A DNA stretch of 64,000 nucleotides. Source: DASQHW01 sp038238245 (GTDB lineage: Bacteria; Actinomycetota; Acidimicrobiia; IMCC26256; PALSA-610). The translations under genes were made by a program, and so were the position numbers. The notes beneath the pieces are model-generated. The model saw only the letters and a list, made by a program, of their open reading frames with translations. It was not told the DNA's origin and searched no databases. Every line of letters begins with the position of its first letter. Positions within the stretch are counted from its first letter, which is position 1. The stretch covers positions 85,772 through 149,771 of the forward strand of contig JBBRXX010000006.1 of assembly GCA_038238245.1 (NCBI GenBank), read 5' to 3'. This document shows positions 1 to 8,603 of this stretch, in pieces.

Positions 1-71
1 TAGCAATGACGTCCGCTGACGGCGATGGCGCGCCTGCCGCGGAACTCGTCACGGGCGTCGGTGCAGTGAGG

Positions 72-509
72 ATGGCGCCCATGACCAGCAGGCGCGGACT
101 TCAAGCAGTACTCCGCGCGATAAGTGTGGTAGCGGCCGTCGCGGGCTCAGCCGTCGTCCAGGGCGGTGCCAACGTTTTGGACGGCGGCGACCTGTCAGCC
201 AACGTTGATAGCGAGTTCCGTTTCTACGCGTCGTGGTACGCGGTATTCGGCGTTCTGCTCCTCGGGGCTGCGCAGCGACCTGAGTCAGAGACCGTGATCG
301 TTCGGGCATGTGAAACTGGCTTCGGCTTTGCTGGTGCGAGTCGCCTGTTGTCGATGAAGGCCACCGGATCGCCGCATGTCTTCTTCAAGATCCTCACCGT
401 GATTGAGTTCGTCCTGCCGGCCGTCATCATCCCGTGGCAGAGCACGGTCGCGCGCAAGACCCGTGCGACGTCGCGTCTGCAGCTGCCGCGTCCTCTCGTC
501 CGGACTTAG
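72..509 (+). CDS. DUF4345-like four-helix membrane protein
   Basis: The product is about 145 residues with four hydrophobic segments, roughly residues 10-35, 50-65, 75-90 and 105-122. The FRFYASWYAVFGVLLL stretch and the spacing of helices match the DUF4345 family of small integral membrane proteins, whose function is unknown. The same frame is open from an ATG at 6. I prefer the ATG at 72 because GTGAGG lies just before it and the extra residues look non-homologous; ATG 81 is an alternative. It lies left of the tRNA-fragment repeat at 772, so it may belong to a separate integrated segment. The family call is from memory of the pattern; the biological role is not visible. Confidence 0.6.
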   Translation: MAPMTSRRGLQAVLRAISVVAAVAGSAVVQGGANVLDGGDLSANVDSEFRFYASWYAVFGVLLLGAAQRPESETVIVRACETGFGFAGASRLLSMKATGSPHVFFKILTVIEFVLPAVIIPWQSTVARKTRATSRLQLPRPLVRT

Positions 510-599
510 GCCGCGTTCGAGGGTCTCCACTTACGTCGGGGACATCATCGCCACCAAAGCGCTCGACGTGGCTTCTGACTCGGTGTAACTCCAACGGAA

Positions 600-621
600 A
601 ACTCCGCACGCGTGCGGAGTT
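600..621. terminator. 22-bp perfect palindrome, possible terminator
   Basis: Positions 600-610 are the exact reverse complement of 611-621 (centre CGCG, arms AACTCCGCACG). It lies 90 bases after the DUF4345 stop codon. No T-run follows, so it could be a factor-independent terminator of weak type or a dimeric protein-binding site. Confidence 0.4.
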
Positions 622-771
622 GCCGTTCGTCAGCCCTTTCTAGGATTGGTTCATCGGCGACCGTGAAAAGGAGGCTGTTTTAGTGCTTCTCGTCCAGGTG
701 ATAACTCGCGTCGTTGCGCTCGTCGTCGACCTGCGTTTTTGCAGGTGCGCACTACGCAAAGCTCCCGCTCC

Positions 772-814
772 CTTACAAGGAGGAGGTCGGGGGTTCGAGC
801 CCCTCAACGCCCAC
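772..814 (+). repeat. Left copy of tRNA-Val(UAC) 3' fragment (att-like direct repeat)
   Basis: This 43-bp sequence is identical to 5545-5587. Read as a tRNA it gives an anticodon loop CUUACAA (anticodon UAC, valine), the 3' anticodon strand GGAGG, a five-base variable loop, a T-arm with loop TTCGAGC and the acceptor strand AACGCCC plus discriminator A. The matching 5' half (acceptor GGGCGTT and a D-arm) is not found upstream, so this is a fragment and not a working tRNA gene. Identity starts at the anticodon loop, a common crossover place for tyrosine integrases. A small hairpin (ACCTGC/GCAGGT, 729-746) sits just to the left. Confidence 0.8.
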
Positions 815-922
815 CCGCGAAAGCCCAGGTCAACGCAGCGACGTGCGCGCTGATCGGCGTGTCGACGTCATGTCGCTTCGCTGCCATCCCGCGAGGATCC
901 CGCGGCGAGGGTCAAAACGAGG

Positions 923-1660
923 TCATCGGCGGGCTGCTTGGTGCGGGCCGGAGGGTTCGTGTCGATCTTGGGTGAAGAGGTCCCCGAGGGTCCGGGCGAG
1001 GGCGGCGTCACGATCTTGCGTTCGGTGTTGGTATCGCAAGGCGGCGGCTGGGGATGCGTGGCCCATTCGGTGCATGAGCTCGCGCGTTGTTGCGCCGCTC
1101 CCGGCGGCGAGGGTGTGGGCCGTGTGGCGGAGGTCGTGCAAGCGGAACCCGGCGTGCAGCCCGGCGGCGGCCCGGGCGCGGTGCCAGTGTTTGTACAGGG
1201 TCTTGGCTCGGACCGGCTGGCCGCGCTCACCCACGAACACCCGGCCGCGCGGCCCCGGCGCCGCGTAGCGGGAGAGGTGCCGTTCCAGTTCCTTGACGAG
1301 AAATGGGGGCAGCGCGAACGTCCGTTTCCCTGCCTCCGACTTCGGCTCGGTGAGCACGAGACGGCCACCGGCAAGCTCCTGCTGCTGCTGTTCAACCGTC
1401 AAGGTGCCGTGCAGCAGGTTGAGATGCCGACACTCCAAACCGAGGGCTTCACCGCGCCGGACGCCGACGAAACCGAAGAGCAAGACGAGGCACCGGTACC
1501 GGTCCGGCATCGCGTCCGCGGCAGCCCAGACGTCGGCGACGGTTGCCACCGGCCGCTCTGGTGCGTGCTCCACACCCGCGCCGGGGACGACGCACGGGTT
1601 GCGCAGGATCACCTCGTCGCTGACCGCCGGCACACCGACGAGCACGTGGGTGACAATCGA
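923..1660 (-). pseudogene. Tyrosine recombinase/integrase, 5'-truncated
   Basis: The reading frame is open from 2125 to 923, but only about the last 245 residues look like a phage-type integrase. The catalytic set is visible in the 400-residue frame: R223 (GVRRGEAL), a lysine near 262 (EPKSEAGKR), H330/R333 (HDLRHT), H356 (LMHRMGH) and Y365 (RYQHRTQ). The usual N-terminal SAM-like and core-binding domains are missing. The first ~155 codons are arginine-rich, unlike integrases, and overlap the start of the next gene. The catalytic domain is therefore intact but the protein is probably non-functional or remodelled. It sits 109 bases inside the left tRNA-Val fragment, as expected for the integrase of this element. 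Confidence 0.65.
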
Positions 1661-1692
1661 CCGGGCTGCGGACCGGTCCGGCGCGTCGCGCG

Positions 1693-1770
1693 AAACATTT
1701 CGCGTGAAATCTTGCGCCCCTGCTGTGGTCCCAATCAGCCGCTTCGTCTCCAGCGCCAAACATTTCGCGT
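1693..1770. repeat. Pair of 13-bp direct repeats inside the degraded integrase 5' region
   Basis: The sequence AAACATTTCGCGT occurs at 1693-1705 and again at 1758-1770, 65 bp apart. The first copy is part of the inverted repeat ATTTC-GCGT-GAAAT. They lie where the integrase N-terminal coding region should be, so they may be integrase arm-type sites or the scars of a rearrangement. Confidence 0.4.
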
Positions 1771-2045
1771 ACAAAGTTGCCCCGCCAAGAAAATTTGGTC
1801 GGGCACCAACCCCAAGCCCGCCGCGAGACGATCCGCGTCGGCGAGCCGCCCGGCCGCGCCACACCATGTGCCCGGCCACCACCACGTCCGCCGCCGAGAC
1901 CGACCAGCGCGACCTGGACTCTCCGCGTCGTAGGACGCGACGCCGCGGCCACGGAAGCGTGACCGACCGCATGATGTTCGCTGCGTACGCTCCGACCAGC
2001 ACCTTGGTGTCCCCGCGGTCGGGTGCATTGACAGCGTCCCGGTCA

Positions 2046-2792
2046 TCAGAAGTCCGACTCGCTGCCGTGTGCGAAGTCGCAAGCAACCTGCTCGCCGTCT
2101 TTGACCGTGCCGTTGGCGAAGCCACCTACCGCGGCGAACGGGCCACACGGGTTCGGCCGGATCCAAACATGCGTCATCGTGTTGGTGAGGCGTTTCACGA
2201 GCGGCGGCGTGCACGTGCCGTCGAGCCGAGCGAGGCGCGTGAACTTCGGCGCAGGAGAGTCGGTAAAACAGAGGTTGTCGTGGACGTGGAACTGCACGAG
2301 CTTGCCGCCGATATCGGGCGTGTTGTCGAGCCGGTACCGCTCCGGGAGGATGAACATCGCGGCTTCAAGTATGCGCTTGCCGTTCGGTTCGACCCGGTAG
2401 ACCAGGGACTCTGGACGCCGCGGGTCGAAGATGACATCGTCCTCGATCCAATCCCAATGCACATAGTGCTCCGCGCCGCTGAAGCCGTCGCCGATCGAGA
2501 CGAAGCCGCCTCTCTTCGCCTGCGCAACGTCGTTCCAGCGCGGCATCGCGAGGATGGTCTGGCGGAGCAAGTCTTGGGCATGCAGTTGCTCCGAATGTGA
2601 GACGCCCGCAATACCCGATAGGTCGATTCGATGTGGGTCGAGGGTGCCGTCGCTTCGGACGGACAACGGCCGCGCCTGGACGCTCGTCACCGCGCGCGCG
2701 GCGGGCTTTGCGGTGTCCTTCTCGCTGCCACCACACCCCGTGAGGAACAAGCAGACAACACTGACGGCGCCGAGACGCCAGGGCTGTAACAC
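2046..2792 (-). CDS. Secreted lipoprotein of unknown function
   Basis: The 248-residue product starts with a signal peptide ending in a clear lipobox (FLTGC, lipidated Cys20), so it should be anchored to the outer face of the membrane. The mature part is a single domain with conserved-looking blocks: SIGDGFSGAEHYVHWDWI, ESLVYRVEPNGKRILEA, VQFHVHDNLCF and HVWIRPNPCGPFA. The clustered histidines and cysteines (HVHDNLC and HVWIRPNPC) could bind metal or form a disulfide. I recognise this as a recurring uncharacterised actinobacterial family but know no function for it. It lies inside the segment bounded by the tRNA-Val fragments, and its 3' end overlaps the upstream part of the integrase frame. 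Confidence 0.7.
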   Translation of the reverse strand: MLQPWRLGAVSVVCLFLTGCGGSEKDTAKPAARAVTSVQARPLSVRSDGTLDPHRIDLSGIAGVSHSEQLHAQDLLRQTILAMPRWNDVAQAKRGGFVSIGDGFSGAEHYVHWDWIEDDVIFDPRRPESLVYRVEPNGKRILEAAMFILPERYRLDNTPDIGGKLVQFHVHDNLCFTDSPAPKFTRLARLDGTCTPPLVKRLTNTMTHVWIRPNPCGPFAAVGGFANGTVKDGEQVACDFAHGSESDF

Positions 2793-3173
2793 GGGTCGTT
2801 CTTACCCCGGCACCCGCACGCGCACCCGCCCCGTCGGCCTGCAAGGCGCCCGTGACGCGGCTGGTTAATGCTTCCGATGGCTGACGTTCCCCGAGCGGCC
2901 TGCAAGGAGGGTGACCGAAGCACGGTCGCGGCTCGCAGCACTCGAAGCCGACACGGTCGAGCAACGATGACGGCGACCAGCGTGAAGTCACGATGGTGTT
3001 GCATGCCGCGAGTAGTCGCAGCGGTGGAGCGGCGAGTCCAACGATGGATCCGGTCGCGTTCGTGGCGTTGTTCTCGACCGCTCCCAGTCGCCTCACTCGT
3101 CGTCCGAGGCGCAGCTCGGGCGGCGGCTGCCCGCTCGCTTGTACGCTCGCAGAACCCAGGGGAGGGGGCGCCG
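2793..3173. other. 381-base region with no gene recognised
   Basis: This stretch lies between the divergent starts of the lipoprotein and the acyltransferase. A plus-strand frame is open through most of it, but the translated residues are low-complexity and arginine-rich and carry no family signal. It probably holds the two promoters. Confidence 0.5.
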
Positions 3174-4268
3174 GTGAGTGAGGAGGTGCCGGGCAGGCGC
3201 GGGCTCGGTCACGTGCCCGAACTCGACGGGATTCGCGGCATCGCGATATTGCTCGTCATCGCACATCACACCCACTTTGTGCTCGCGCCATCGGCGGGAT
3301 GGTTGCCCAAGGGTGGATTCCTCGGCGTCGATGTCTTCTTCGTTCTGTCGGGATTCCTCATCACGAGTCTGCTGCTCGGCGAACATGCTGTTAGTGGCCG
3401 CCTGCGGCTGTGGCGCTTCTACGGGCGTCGAGCCCTGCGACTCCTGCCTGCGCTGTTCACGCTTCTCGGCGTCTATCTGGTGTACGCGTACGTGACGGAT
3501 TACCCCGGGGGTCCTGTGCGCTCCGGTGTGTTGTCGATCGCGTTCTACTACTCGAACTGGCGGGTCGCGTACACCTTGCGGGGCGCACCGGGTCTCGGAG
3601 GGCTGTGGTCACTCGCAGTCGAGGAACAGTTCTATCTCGTGTGGCCGTTCGTTGTGCTTGCGCTGCTCTGGCTGCGGCGCCCCGTAATCGTCGCGATTAC
3701 CATCGCCGCGGCGATCGTCGCGGTGATGGTGCATCGCGCCCAGTTGTACGAGGCGTCTTCATGGTTCGCTCCGTACATCCGAACGGACACGCGCGCCGAC
3801 GCCTTGCTCGTAGGTGCGCTGTGCGCAGTGCTCTGGAGCGCCCAAAAGGCTCCGCGCCGCGGCTTCGGGGCGGCCGGTACCGTTGGCGCTCTCGTCGTGG
3901 GAGTCTGCGTGTTCCGGTTGAACTTCACCGACAGCTTCTTGTATCGCGGAGGCTTCACGCTCGTGGCGGTCGCGGTCGGCGCCATGATCCTCGCAGCGAT
4001 CGAGAGCCCCTGGTTCGCCCGCCCGATCCTGCGCACGCCGGTCCTTTGTATTGCCGGTCGCGTCTCATACGGCCTCTACCTCTGGCACATCGCCATTTTC
4101 TTTGCGGTCGCACGGTACGGAACGACGTGGGGTTCGGCGGCGCGGGTGCTCCTCGCGTACCCACTCGTTGCCCTAGCAACGTTTCTGTCGTGGCGCTACG
4201 TCGAGCGTCCAGCTCTTGCCCTGAAGGATCGACGTCTGCGCGCCCGACGAAATAACCTGGCGCGCTGA
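3174..4268 (+). CDS. Acyltransferase 3 family membrane protein (OafA/YrhL type)
   Basis: The product is 364 residues with about ten membrane segments. It opens with the family block LDGIRGIAILLVIAHH, whose paired histidines are the expected acyl-transfer residues. FLGVDVFFVLSGFLIT and GGLWSLAVEEQFYLVWP follow, and it ends SWRYVERPAL. Such proteins move acyl groups (often acetyl) across the membrane onto surface sugars or lipids; the substrate cannot be read here. I chose the GTG at 3174 because a strong AGGGGAGGGGG ribosome site lies just before it and the family domain begins 16 residues later. The frame is open further upstream to 2868. It has no extra C-terminal SGNH domain. Confidence 0.85.
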   Translation: MSEEVPGRRGLGHVPELDGIRGIAILLVIAHHTHFVLAPSAGWLPKGGFLGVDVFFVLSGFLITSLLLGEHAVSGRLRLWRFYGRRALRLLPALFTLLGVYLVYAYVTDYPGGPVRSGVLSIAFYYSNWRVAYTLRGAPGLGGLWSLAVEEQFYLVWPFVVLALLWLRRPVIVAITIAAAIVAVMVHRAQLYEASSWFAPYIRTDTRADALLVGALCAVLWSAQKAPRRGFGAAGTVGALVVGVCVFRLNFTDSFLYRGGFTLVAVAVGAMILAAIESPWFARPILRTPVLCIAGRVSYGLYLWHIAIFFAVARYGTTWGSAARVLLAYPLVALATFLSWRYVERPALALKDRRLRARRNNLAR

Positions 4269-4332
4269 CTACAGAGTCCGCTGATGACAGAGTCGTCGCA
4301 TCGATCACCGCGCTCGCGTTATCGTCCGGAGC

Positions 4333-4512
4333 GTGCCAGAAGATGCAGAGAGTCCCGAACGGTTCCGACAAGTCCTGGAGATGTACGCCGCGTTTGGTCT
4401 CAGACTGAAGATGACCGACACCGCTTGGTTCGCCGACCTTTACGAGAAAGTGTGGAACGAACGGGACGCCCTGCTCGCGGCTATCGAAAACCCGGCGAGT
4501 CCGTCGGCGTGA
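4333..4512 (+). CDS. Small hypothetical protein, 59 residues
   Basis: A GTG-started frame encodes a 59-residue protein rich in helix-forming residues (RFRQVLEMYAAFGLRLKM, then WFADLYEKVWNERDALLAAI). Charged and hydrophobic residues alternate as in a real folded helical hairpin, and aromatic residues are frequent, unlike shadow frames in this DNA. It fills the gap between the acyltransferase and the cNMP-binding gene. The ribosome site is weak. I do not recognise a family. It could also be the tail of a longer degraded gene. Confidence 0.45.
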   Translation: MPEDAESPERFRQVLEMYAAFGLRLKMTDTAWFADLYEKVWNERDALLAAIENPASPSA

Positions 4513-4597
4513 TCGAACCGTGGGCGAACAGGATGAAGTGCCAGTGCGGCAGCGCCCGGATGCCGGGCCGCGCCGTTCGTTCGGCCGACCGGTTGAG

Positions 4598-5050
4598 CTA
4601 CGGCGCAGCGTCGGTCGCGATTTTGTCGAGGACGGCCCGACGGTCGGCGGCGATCACGTAGACCTGATCCCAGACAGTCGGGGCGCCGCCCAGTGCTCGC
4701 AATGTGACGAGGTCGGTCCGGCGCATAACGATCAAGGTCATGTCGGTCGCGGCGGTCACTGTCGCGGTCCGGACGCCATCGCCAAGGAGAGCCATCTCCC
4801 CGATGATCGAACCGGCGAGAACATGAGCGAGGATGACCCCGTCGCGTTCGACGACCGCGTGACCTGCCAGGACGACAAAGCACTCGCGGCCGCGCGCTCC
4901 CTGTTGGGTGAGGACGCGCCCGGCCGGGACGTCGATCTCGCTGCAGATCGACGCGATGGCCCACAACTCGCGAGGCGGACACCCCGCAAAGCACCCCGCT
5001 TCGCTCAGCCGGTCGAGGCATGGTCGAATCTGACGGGTCGAGCAGCGCAT
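4598..5050 (-). CDS. Cyclic nucleotide-binding domain protein
   Basis: The 150-residue product is a single CAP/Crp-type cNMP-binding beta barrel. Recognisable are the first strand block VPAGRVLTQQGARGRECFVVLAG and the phosphate-binding cassette GEMALLGDGVRTATV, with its Arg-Thr pair after GEMALL. There is no DNA-binding helix-turn-helix or effector domain, so it may act as a small sensor or partner protein. The frame is open to 5113; I prefer the ATG at 5050 because upstream residues are arginine-rich and not domain-like. It is the last gene before the right tRNA fragment. The ligand (cAMP or other) cannot be told from the sequence. Confidence 0.75.
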   Translation of the reverse strand: MRCSTRQIRPCLDRLSEAGCFAGCPPRELWAIASICSEIDVPAGRVLTQQGARGRECFVVLAGHAVVERDGVILAHVLAGSIIGEMALLGDGVRTATVTAATDMTLIVMRRTDLVTLRALGGAPTVWDQVYVIAADRRAVLDKIATDAAP

Positions 5051-5544
5051 CGCGGATCTCCGGATCGGGCGGCGGCCGATGCGATCAGTCTCATCCCCGC
5101 ACCGACCCGGCACAGCGTCCAGACGCGCACCCGAGGAGAGTATTCATACACACACATCGGAGCGGGCGTGTCGTCGAGCGAGCAAGGCTTACGCAGCCTC
5201 TGGCCATCCGTCGCGTCTCGGGCAACCCCTAGGGCGTATCCGGCCGGGCCTGACACGCCTCGACCCGTGTCGGGCTATCTCTATGTGACTGGCACACCCC
5301 GTCCTTACGAACACCGGGACCTTGTAGGTCGAGCCGATGCCGTGAAGGCGAGTGCCGCCGATCCCGGGACGACGCGTGGCGTGGCGGCGCAACAAGCGCA
5401 CCCCAAATGGCTGCAAGACAGCTCTGCTGATCCCGCGCCCATCCCGCGGACACAGAGGTTCGCAACCGTTCGCCGATGTCGAGCACCTCGGCACCGCGCC
5501 GTGACGAGCACACCCGAACGCCTGCGTACATGAGGCTTGCAGAA
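5051..5544. other. Non-coding stretch at the right end of the integrated segment
   Basis: No frame here has family signal or convincing codon use, on either strand. The stretch joins the cNMP-binding gene to the right tRNA-Val fragment and probably carries its promoter plus degraded element DNA. Confidence 0.5.
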
Positions 5545-5587
5545 CTTACAAGGAGGAGGTCGGGGGTTCGAGCCCCTCAACGCCCAC
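5545..5587 (+). repeat. Right copy of tRNA-Val(UAC) 3' fragment (att-like direct repeat)
   Basis: This is a perfect 43-bp copy of 772-814, in the same orientation and 4773 bp away. It again lacks any 5' tRNA half: the bases before it cannot pair as an anticodon stem. With the left copy it delimits a segment of about 4.73 kb. Because both copies are 3' fragments, the intact tRNA-Val gene should lie to the left of the window, with elements stacked in tandem behind it. Confidence 0.8.
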
Positions 5588-5881
5588 AAGGACGGTCTGA
5601 CCTGCGGAACAAGGTTTCCAACGCTAGGGCATCGTTCGCACTGCGCTCCGTCAGGTGATGACTTTCGAACGCGCGTCGTTCTACCGCCTATCTCACGGGC
5701 CAGGGTTTACCGCGCGCGGGCGCGCGCATCGTTTTCGCTACGCGATCGAGAAGAGGACGAGGGTCGATCGCAACCTTCTCGCGACCTCATCGGTCGAGTG
5801 TTGACCGCGCCAACGAGTCGCTGCGGCCGCGCTGTCGTGGTCGAGATGTCGTAGAGACGGAACGGACACGGCCCGAGACGT
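5588..5881. other. 294-base region without a gene
   Basis: The region lies between the right tRNA fragment and the stop codon of the arylsulfotransferase-like gene. Nothing coding is seen. A very GC-rich alternating CG tract lies at about 5710-5730. Confidence 0.5.
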
Positions 5882-8593
5882 CTACTGACCGGCAGTGGCG
5901 CGTAGCACGTTGATGTCGAAGCGGTTGGTCGGCGCCTTGACGCTCCGGTACGACGTTCCGGCTGGCAGTGAGACGTCGAACACGTCGTTCCCCGAGCGGT
6001 CAATCTCGGTGAACATCGGCCCTCCGCTCGGCGCGAGGTTACCCCAGCCGACGATGCTATGTCCGTCGCTCATACGACGGAAGTCGCCCTGGCTGCGGCT
6101 AGGAGCGTTCGTCGAGGTGGTGTATGAGAACACAGGCTGTGCTGTATTCGCGCTGAAGTCCACCGAGTACTCCACGCCGCGAGCGGCCTGGCTCGTTCCT
6201 GTGTGGTTGTCGAACACGCTGATGTCGCCGTTTGGCAACATCCGCGCGTCGTGCTGCATGACGAATCCGCCGTAGGGATCGTTCTGGATCTGGATGATCG
6301 TCGCGCCATCCTTGTTCGTCGACGTTCCACCCATCTTCCAGACCACTTCGCCGTCGGAACGGCGAATCTCGTACAGCGCGTTCGCGTGTCGCGCCGATGC
6401 CAGTACGTTGCCATCGGGTTGCGGGTCGATGGAATTGCAGTGGAACACGTCGTACGCGGTTGTTCCGTTGCTGTTCATCGAAGGCACCGGCGTCAGCGTC
6501 GTCTCGGTTTGTGGATCGACATGGTCGCTCATGATCCATTGCCACACGAGATTGCCTTGGGGGTCGACTTCTTGCAAGACACAGTCGACGATCGTCGAGT
6601 TCGGACCGGACGGCGGCGGCGGATTGGCGTTCATACCGGTGAGGTCGACGCCGCCTTTGAGCGGATACGACATCATCCAGTAGTTCCCGTTCGGCGCGGG
6701 GTAGAGCTCGTGAAAGTCGGTCGGCACGTTCACGGTGCCGAGCGATTGCGTCGTGTCGTTGTCGAGGTTATAGATGGAGAACCCACCGGTCGTAAAGTAC
6801 GCGACGGTGTCGTGACCGAGCGGCGTGACGTTGATCGGGGCTCCCGCACGCCGGTACCACACAGGTGTGCCGTTGCTGTCGAGCACCATCGCGAACGCCG
6901 CAGAGTTAGGCGGCGGGTTGTTGTCGCCGAGCAGATACCAACCCGGGGTCGGTCCGCCCGGAGACGGATTCGCGACCGTTATCGCCGGGAAGTCATGCGG
7001 CAGGCACCGCACCCAGTAGTCGGCGGTGCGTCCTTGAGCGTCCGCGGCGCGCACGACAGCCGCTTGGTTTTCGAGCAGATCGACATTGTCCGACTGTGAG
7101 GCGCTCGGGCTCGTCTTCGTCGGCGCGACGAGCTGCACGGTACCGCCGGGTACGGCAGTCATGTCGAACACCAACGAGTTCGTTCCCGTCGAGCAGGCAA
7201 CGGTGTAGTCGAACGTCGACGAGGAGAACGCCGGCTTCAGCGGGAGCGGCGCGGTCGCGAGCGCCGCGAGCGGCTGCACGGGCGGCGCGTGCAAGGCGAT
7301 CAACGCGCCGTCGGTCGGCGCGTACACGACGGACCACGCAACCGACACGCTGGCCAACGGCGGACCGGTGTTTCCGGCGCCGAGATCCCAGCTCGCGATC
7401 TGCTGGAGGGTCGACTCATCGAGTGCAAGAGCGACGACGTGGTTGCTGCCGAGGACCGTTTGTTGGGCGGTGAGGAAGATCATCGCGCCGGAGACCGCAA
7501 CTGTCTGCGCGTAGTCCGCGGAACCTCCCGCCGGTGTGTTGACGACGACGTCGGCTGAGGGCTGACAGCTCGCGGAGCCGCAACCAGACGCCGGCCACGA
7601 ATACAGCGATCCGTTGCCGTTCGTTGCGAAGACGTTCGACCCGTGCATCCCGACGCCGCCGAGGAACCTGCCTACGGGATCATCGGCCTTCCTTGCGAGC
7701 GCGAACTGCGACGGGCATGTCGCGGATCCGCAGCCTCCCGCGGCGAACACGTCGATCTCGTCGGCGGTCGGGACGTAGACCCTCTTGGCGCTCGAGACGC
7801 TTGGCGTAGCCGTCATCAATGACGTACCGAGCGAACCCGTCCATAGCGTGTCGCCGTTACTCGCGTTGAACGCGCCAAGTGCGCCGACAGCACCGACGCG
7901 CACATTGTCGTACACGACGCCGTTCGAGACTGCTGGTCCAATACCGGTCGCGGCGGCACCGGTAGGCGTGGACCACAGCGCGCTGCAGATCGCGGTTCCT
8001 TGACTGGCAACGCAACCGTTCTGACCGCGTGCATCGAACGCGTAGAGATCGCTCGCTCCGTTCGCGTACACCGTCGTGCCGGCGACGACCGGCGGCGTCG
8101 CCGGACCGTTCGTTCCACCGAGCTGCGCGACGAAGATCGGCGAGCACCAGAAGAGGAGCGGTTTGCAATTGCGCGTGCCGCGCACGTCGAAGCCGAGGAG
8201 TTGCGGGCTCGATTCGCCCGCGACAACGACGAATACAGTGTTGGACGCAGCATCGAGGTCAATCGCAGGAACAGAACCGACCGTAGAGCCCGCGGGCAAT
8301 ACGCCGACCCAGACGACGCCGTACGTACGCTGATCGAGCGCCGTGAGTGTTCCATCGCGCTGCACGAACACGAGACCGTTCGACGAGACGACCTGTCCGG
8401 TCGGCGCTGGTTGCGTCACCGTCGAAGAAATCAACGCAGGAGCGCTTGCCTTCGTGATGCTGTCAGCACTTGTGCTCTCGTGGTCGGGCCCGGCGCCCCA
8501 CTGCAACCAATTGCAGCCTGAGCACGCAACGGCGACCGCGATGGCAACGAAAACGATGAGCGATCGTCGCATTGGATGGCGTCCGTTCGTCAT
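5882..8593 (-). CDS. Arylsulfotransferase-family lipoprotein with N-terminal beta-propeller
   Basis: The product is about 903 residues. It begins with a signal peptide and a lipobox-like CSGC (Cys27), so it should be exported and membrane-anchored. Residues ~40-470 look like a PQQ/quinoprotein-type propeller (repeats such as LFVQRDGTLTALDQRT and VYVPTADEIDVFAAGG). A cadherin-like beta sandwich follows (SSSTFDYTVACSTGTNSLVF). The C-terminal ~350 residues match arylsulfotransferase (ASST) proteins, with FHELYPAPNGNYWMMSY, DVFHCNSIDPQPDGN, EVVWKMGG and QHDARMLPNGDISVFDNH supplying candidate catalytic histidines. ASST enzymes move sulfate between phenolic compounds by a histidine intermediate. 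The ATG at 8593 is preferred over an earlier frame start at 8743 because GGAGGGG precedes it and the signal peptide starts there. Confidence 0.8.
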   Translation of the reverse strand: MTNGRHPMRRSLIVFVAIAVAVACSGCNWLQWGAGPDHESTSADSITKASAPALISSTVTQPAPTGQVVSSNGLVFVQRDGTLTALDQRTYGVVWVGVLPAGSTVGSVPAIDLDAASNTVFVVVAGESSPQLLGFDVRGTRNCKPLLFWCSPIFVAQLGGTNGPATPPVVAGTTVYANGASDLYAFDARGQNGCVASQGTAICSALWSTPTGAAATGIGPAVSNGVVYDNVRVGAVGALGAFNASNGDTLWTGSLGTSLMTATPSVSSAKRVYVPTADEIDVFAAGGCGSATCPSQFALARKADDPVGRFLGGVGMHGSNVFATNGNGSLYSWPASGCGSASCQPSADVVVNTPAGGSADYAQTVAVSGAMIFLTAQQTVLGSNHVVALALDESTLQQIASWDLGAGNTGPPLASVSVAWSVVYAPTDGALIALHAPPVQPLAALATAPLPLKPAFSSSTFDYTVACSTGTNSLVFDMTAVPGGTVQLVAPTKTSPSASQSDNVDLLENQAAVVRAADAQGRTADYWVRCLPHDFPAITVANPSPGGPTPGWYLLGDNNPPPNSAAFAMVLDSNGTPVWYRRAGAPINVTPLGHDTVAYFTTGGFSIYNLDNDTTQSLGTVNVPTDFHELYPAPNGNYWMMSYPLKGGVDLTGMNANPPPPSGPNSTIVDCVLQEVDPQGNLVWQWIMSDHVDPQTETTLTPVPSMNSNGTTAYDVFHCNSIDPQPDGNVLASARHANALYEIRRSDGEVVWKMGGTSTNKDGATIIQIQNDPYGGFVMQHDARMLPNGDISVFDNHTGTSQAARGVEYSVDFSANTAQPVFSYTTSTNAPSRSQGDFRRMSDGHSIVGWGNLAPSGGPMFTEIDRSGNDVFDVSLPAGTSYRSVKAPTNRFDINVLRATAGQ

Positions 8594-8603
8594 GCGCCCC
8601 TCC

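Noticed and set aside
772..814. A complete tRNA-Val gene at either repeat copy
   Set aside because: The 5' acceptor strand and D-arm are absent upstream of both copies, and the anticodon stem cannot be fully paired.
714..1268. Plus-strand frames crossing the left tRNA fragment (translations with VGGSSPSTPT or GVRAPQRP)
   Set aside because: These residue strings are the classic false translation of a tRNA 3' end. The frames have no other protein signal.
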